Shown: one piece after another, positions 60,324 through 64,000 of the stretch
Numbering within the stretch: position 1 is the stretch's first letter
How the letters are laid out: each line of letters begins with the position of its first letter
Source: Flaccisagitta enflata
Lineage: Eukaryota; Chaetognatha; Sagittoidea; Aphragmophora
Reading direction: 5' to 3'
DNA: 64,000 bases
Assembly: GCA_965153355.1 (NCBI GenBank)
Contig: OZ231126.1
Coordinates: 64,542,001 to 64,606,000 of the forward strand
Translations under genes and position numbers: made by a program
Notes under the pieces: generated by a model
Seen by the model: the letters and a program-made list of their open reading frames with translations, nothing else
Database searches by the model: none
Told to the model about the DNA's origin: nothing

Positions 60324-63263
60324 ATGGCAATGTACGGTAGCGAGAAGAGTCGTCAGGATGACTTTCGTAAATATTGCGAATTCCGCAAACGAGTTCCGAA
60401 GGATGACGTCACGTTTCGCGATGCGGCAGTGCGTCGTCAGCGCGTCGTTGACACCCCGGAAAAGTTCGAATACTTTGTCGGAGGTCTCATCGCATTGGGA
60501 AGGAAAGCGGAGAGCGAGGGGCGTGATTGCCTGATGTACGTGGACGTCGAAAAGGATCATCGCATTCCCCGCAAAACCAAAACCGATCCACGACCTTTCT
60601 TCTGGCATTCCTTAAGGCTCAAGAGTCAGGGGCTCAGCGACGAGCAAATCGCCGAACGTGAAGCGAAGCAAAAGGATGATGATAAGGAATGGGCGGGGAT
60701 TAAGAACGCCAACACGAGGAAGAATCGTCGGGCCGAGTTTGATGAGCGTCGTCGCACCAGTGGCCTATTTCGGAGCGACATTTTTTCGATTCAGTTTGCA
60801 TGCGCCGACGACATCGACAACGAATTCACGTGTGTCATTCACACCGTTCATTTGAAGGCGCTGTTGGGTGGCAAAGAGCCGAACCCCCTCCTCCTCACCC
60901 TTTTTGGGCTCAAGTGCGTCGTCTGGGGTAACTTGGGAATAGCCGAGGACCTAAAAGGCATCGATCAGGCCTTCTTCGACGGCACTCTGAGTGGCATCCG
61001 CTATGTCGAGATGATGTCAGTTGCGGAGCGCGTGTACGGCGGCCCAATCAAGAAGCAGCCGGACATGGCCGATCTCGGCGGCTTGGGCCTCTTTCATCTT
61101 GCGTTCAGAAAGGAGAAGTGGACCTGGAAGAAGAGTCCTCTTTTGACCCGCAACCACTACTGGGGTCTCGTGTGGTCGGATGAGATGGTGGAGTACCCCA
61201 TCATGGATGTCCACTCGGTCTTCATGATGGGCGAGCGTTGGGTCCCGCAGCTGGACATCCCGATCGGTTTGCTGGCGTCGTCTTACCCGCTCTATGCGAA
61301 GAAGAGCGCGTCGGTTGGGCCAAGCGGCAGTGGTGCCTTCTCGTCAAAGATGAAGTCCGTGACGGCGTCATTCCAATTCAACGACACTGACGACGAGAAC
61401 AGCGATGATGACATTTTCATGTCGGACAAGCGCCCAAAGTTGGACCAGAGGTCCCCGAACCGAGTCGTGGTCAAGATTGAACCGCCGGAATCCCCGCGGC
61501 CCACTACGTCAGATGGTCGCCCCGCGCGCAGTTTCGAATACTGGTGCGACAAGGTTCAGCGCGTGGCCGACGAAGACGACGATGACGCGAAGACGATCTA
61601 CTTCGTCTCCGAGTCCGAAGATGAGGCAACCGTCGAAAAGCCACGAGTGCCGGAGCTGATAGTGATCGCGAGTGAGGATGAGAGTGAGGTGCCACGGGTC
61701 GAGCCGATGGTTAAAGAGGAGGAAGGAGTCGACGGCGCGGTTGTCGAGAGCATCGAGGGGCAATTGTTGGAAATCTACCCCTCCGACATTGAGTATGATG
61801 GCGAGAGGGAGGAGGAGGAGGATGAGGCTCCTAGCGGCCAAGGTGATGGGGCGCTTGACGCTCCCGTCCCTGCACCGCCTGCCCAACAGCCGCCTTCCGC
61901 ATCCAGCTTTGAGCCCATATTGGTTAAAGTGGTTTCTTTAGAGAATCCGCCACCGCCTGACACTGAGGAAGACAAGGCCAAGTTTGTGGCCCGTCTTTTA
62001 TCGGAGAAGAGCAATGTCAACTTCCGAGCATTCCAGAAGATCCCGAATATGGCCGTCGTTGCGGCGCGCGCTCTTTCTTTCATTAAGGAATCTGAGGTTC
62101 AAGCGCGTCGAAACATTAACAAAATGTTGGCCTTTTACTCCGAGCGTTGGAATGAGGAGGAGAAGCAGGCCTTTTTGGCAAGTTTAGGTGAGGCGGCGAA
62201 GTTGTGTGGCAGCGCGAAATTAGTAAAATTTTTGCGCCCGAACCGTTATGATATTTCTATGATCATTTCGCTTAATCACGACGTCGTGATTGATTGCCTC
62301 CGCGAGAGGGGCGACAACGTTGCTCCGCTGTTGAGCCTGATGGCCTGGCTCTTTGGCAAGTCAGCTGACGAGAAGCTGGCGCATTTCCGCCGCACGGAGC
62401 CGAGGTCTAACGCAAGGGCCAAATACTTCCTCGACGCCACCGACGACAATAATTTGGCCAGTTTGGCCAACTCCATTTCAAAGGCGTTTCGTGTCGAAAG
62501 GCCAATGCCTTTTAGGAGGGCGCAGTTCCAGCGCCTCTTTGCGGAGACCGAGCGCAAGTTGGCGAGCGGCGTGATGGAGTTCGGTGTCGCGGTGAGAAAA
62601 ATCACCAAATGCGTGGCAGGCGAGCGCTCCGCGGCCCTGAAGATCATGATGCCGTACGAGAAGATTTACAGCCACTTCTTCGTCCGCTGGTCCCCGACTA
62701 CGTTGAATAGCGTCGTCCCTCTTCCGCCGCCGCTGGCGCTGTGCAAAGACGACGCCTTTCACAACGCACCGATGCGATTCAAGATCGTTCGTACGATGGC
62801 GATGGCGGACGAAGTCGTGTCTCGCCTTGAAGGCGCGGGCCAGATGGTCGTCGTCTACCGTAACCTGAACGATTACTCGATGAACCCCGACTCCCTCGGC
62901 CTTGTCGGTCTTGCGGCTGCGGGCTGGAAGGAGGCATTTTTTTTGTTTCCACTTTCGCGTCGCGATGAGTTTGACGTCGTCATGGCGGCGTTGAGGAACA
63001 GGCAGCTAGGCTGCGTAAATGTTAGGGCCACTGCACTTCAGATCGGGAAAGAGTTTTCCTTCGTTGAGTTGGCTGCGTCGAAATTGGGGAAACGTAAGCG
63101 TAGTTCGGATCCTTGCCCGATCAAGTCTCTTTTAGCCGAGCATAACGTTGCTCATTGCAACAAAGGTTTTTTCGACCTTTTCGGTAGCCCGGATGACGTC
63201 AGCCACTCCGCGCTGCGTCACGCTGCCGCGGAGCTTTATTTCCTCCTTAAGTTGCACGCGTGA
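60324..63263 (+). CDS. twin RNase D-fold protein (unit 2 paralogue)
   Basis: 979 codons, ATG at 60324. It keeps every catalytic position of the N-terminal DEDDy domain (MYVDVEKD, WGNLGIAEDL, EYPIMDV) and the same degenerate C-terminal repeat. Differences from the unit 1 protein are a few insertions (one Glu in the acidic linker, about four residues at QKIPNMAVVAARALS) and scattered substitutions, densest at about residues 770-830 and in the linker. In the first 250 nt nearly all differences are silent. Blocks of near identity (about 60740-60960 and the last 230 nt) alternate with diverged ones. Both copies could be expressed. Predicted features are as for 53699-56623. Confidence 0.82.
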   Translation: MAMYGSEKSRQDDFRKYCEFRKRVPKDDVTFRDAAVRRQRVVDTPEKFEYFVGGLIALGRKAESEGRDCLMYVDVEKDHRIPRKTKTDPRPFFWHSLRLKSQGLSDEQIAEREAKQKDDDKEWAGIKNANTRKNRRAEFDERRRTSGLFRSDIFSIQFACADDIDNEFTCVIHTVHLKALLGGKEPNPLLLTLFGLKCVVWGNLGIAEDLKGIDQAFFDGTLSGIRYVEMMSVAERVYGGPIKKQPDMADLGGLGLFHLAFRKEKWTWKKSPLLTRNHYWGLVWSDEMVEYPIMDVHSVFMMGERWVPQLDIPIGLLASSYPLYAKKSASVGPSGSGAFSSKMKSVTASFQFNDTDDENSDDDIFMSDKRPKLDQRSPNRVVVKIEPPESPRPTTSDGRPARSFEYWCDKVQRVADEDDDDAKTIYFVSESEDEATVEKPRVPELIVIASEDESEVPRVEPMVKEEEGVDGAVVESIEGQLLEIYPSDIEYDGEREEEEDEAPSGQGDGALDAPVPAPPAQQPPSASSFEPILVKVVSLENPPPPDTEEDKAKFVARLLSEKSNVNFRAFQKIPNMAVVAARALSFIKESEVQARRNINKMLAFYSERWNEEEKQAFLASLGEAAKLCGSAKLVKFLRPNRYDISMIISLNHDVVIDCLRERGDNVAPLLSLMAWLFGKSADEKLAHFRRTEPRSNARAKYFLDATDDNNLASLANSISKAFRVERPMPFRRAQFQRLFAETERKLASGVMEFGVAVRKITKCVAGERSAALKIMMPYEKIYSHFFVRWSPTTLNSVVPLPPPLALCKDDAFHNAPMRFKIVRTMAMADEVVSRLEGAGQMVVVYRNLNDYSMNPDSLGLVGLAAAGWKEAFFLFPLSRRDEFDVVMAALRNRQLGCVNVRATALQIGKEFSFVELAASKLGKRKRSSDPCPIKSLLAEHNVAHCNKGFFDLFGSPDDVSHSALRHAAAELYFLLKLHA

Positions 63264-63330
63264 CTTCGGCCTCTAGTTTCGGTCGCTCGTTTCGTTCGTT
63301 TGACTTCGGCCGTTTCGTTTTTTCCATATC

Positions 63331-63570
63331 GGGGGGCGGGACTTTGTAGTCCCCTCCTTTTCTTTTCCGTTCCGACATCCTCCTCTTCATCGTTATTCTC
63401 TTTAAGTTAGTTCATGATCTTGGGCGCTGGACTCTGCAGTCCTCGTCCATCATCTGGGTATTTTGAGTTAATTTTTTGTTTGGGGGCTGGACTCGGTAGT
63501 CCTCCCCAATTTGGTGTGCCTTAACGCGACAATCTGACGCCCTCTGGTTTTTCATGGGGTGGCGTCTGTC
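63331..63570 (+). promoter_or_regulatory. four stem-loops in the 3' region, unit 2
   Basis: GGGACT/AGTCCC at 63338-63353, GGACT/AGTCC at 63429-63442 and 63489-63502, and GACGCC/GGCGTC at 63536-63566. Stems and loops are unchanged from unit 1, although the sequence between them has drifted. Confidence 0.65.
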
Positions 63571-63844
63571 GCTCTACACTTCTGATTCTTCATGTTTCAT
63601 GACATTCATACACAGATGGTTGACTTTGGATTGTGAGTAGAAAATATGTATGATACAATACAGTTAAAGAGACAGACGAGAGACATGGTTGTAAAAACGA
63701 TGAATGAAAACAATGCCAGTTCTAGTTTTGGAGTGGTGTATATATTGGTTTGAATGCCGTTTATAAACCAATATGACGATAACAAGTGATAAATATACTA
63801 TCAAAATGGAACAATGACCCGTATCAAGATGAATGTTTAACATT

Positions 63845-63897
63845 GATCGTTTGTAAGCATGATGCAATGGCTGACTATAGTCTCTGCCTGACTTACC

Positions 63898-63941
<44 letters not shown>

Positions 63942-64000
63942 AAAAAAGAGAGAAATAGGATATAAAGTGGAACGTCGGCCTCCTCTGACCTAACCCTTTT
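63845..64000. other. right edge with poly-A tract
   Basis: Sequence after the end of the shared tandem unit, with about 34 A at 63904-63937. No gene recognised. Confidence 0.6.

Larger units (their letters stand above)
50870..63844 (+). repeat. large tandem duplication, two units of about 6.4-6.6 kb
   Basis: Unit 1 (about 50870-57201) and unit 2 (57235-63844) align end to end: CCTTAACATTATTTGCGCGA at 50872 and 57251, the ATG at 53699 and 60324, the stop at 56621 and 63261, and a common tail up to TGTTTAACATT (57191 and 63834). The offset grows from 6379 to 6625 bp because unit 2 has one extra upstream module. The boundary between units is hidden by 33 N. Confidence 0.88.

Noticed and set aside
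50870-63844. Tandem unit as an integrated DNA virus or Polinton-type element
   Set aside because: No DNA polymerase B, integrase, packaging ATPase or capsid gene is visible, and no terminal inverted repeats bracket the units.

Overview
This is nuclear DNA of a eukaryote, most likely an invertebrate animal. The reasons are a gene split by GT-AG introns (a phosphatidylinositol-phosphate kinase on the minus strand), very long pure (GA)n, (CT)n and (GT)n microsatellites, and a BEL/Pao retrotransposon, a superfamily known from animals. Ty3/gypsy and Penelope-like retroelements, several MITE-like families and two assembly gaps (38770-38779 and 57202-57234) are also present. I cannot name the species. 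No prokaryotic operons, rRNA genes or CRISPR arrays are visible.

Layout. 1-8.7 kb: microsatellites and short dispersed repeats, with one candidate signal-peptide exon near the left end. 8.7-17.2 kb: five exons of a PIP-kinase gene (minus strand), whose introns hold (CT)n arrays, tRNA-like sequences, telomere-like repeats and a decayed Tc1/mariner element; one exon carries a pure CAA (poly-Q) tract. 17.5-28.1 kb: gene-poor, with a pair of inverted MITEs, a 523-bp long-TIR MITE, a 2.7-kb foldback palindrome and a 4-copy tandem repeat. 29.3-37.2 kb: a decayed BEL/Pao element with a very glutamine-rich Gag. 37.4-38.7 kb: an unrecognised broken reading frame. 40.1-46.7 kb: a nearly intact Ty3/gypsy element (Gag, protease, RT-RNase H-integrase) with one in-frame amber codon. 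46.9-49.5 kb: a Penelope-like element (RT plus GIY-YIG nuclease) with 229-bp inverted terminal repeats and a 13-bp target-site duplication.

The most interesting part is 49.8-63.8 kb. Two tandem units of about 6.4-6.6 kb each carry one long intron-free gene (974 and 979 codons). By motif inspection, each protein has an RNase D/WRN-type DEDDy 3'-5' exonuclease domain with all catalytic residues at the N-terminus, an acidic linker with SUMO-like motifs, a helical middle region, and a second RNase D-like fold at the C-terminus whose catalytic residues are replaced. Upstream of each gene is about 2.8 kb of divergent repeats in which a 17-bp hairpin-forming motif recurs 7 or 8 times. Downstream of each are three near-identical GGACT-N4-AGTCC stem-loops plus a fourth hairpin. 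The two coding copies differ mostly at silent sites and show blocks of near identity, which suggests purifying selection and gene conversion. A shorter upstream frame (49860-50627) may be a third, more divergent relative.

A dispersed short element recurs throughout the window. One end is a palindrome (AGTCGCGTGCACGCGACT), followed by a (GTCC/GTCG/GTTG)n tract; the other end is a hairpin (GGCCGTGTATCCGGCC). This architecture resembles the non-autonomous Helentron-associated (HINE/mini-me) elements of animals. One copy is present in both tandem units, so it predates the duplication.
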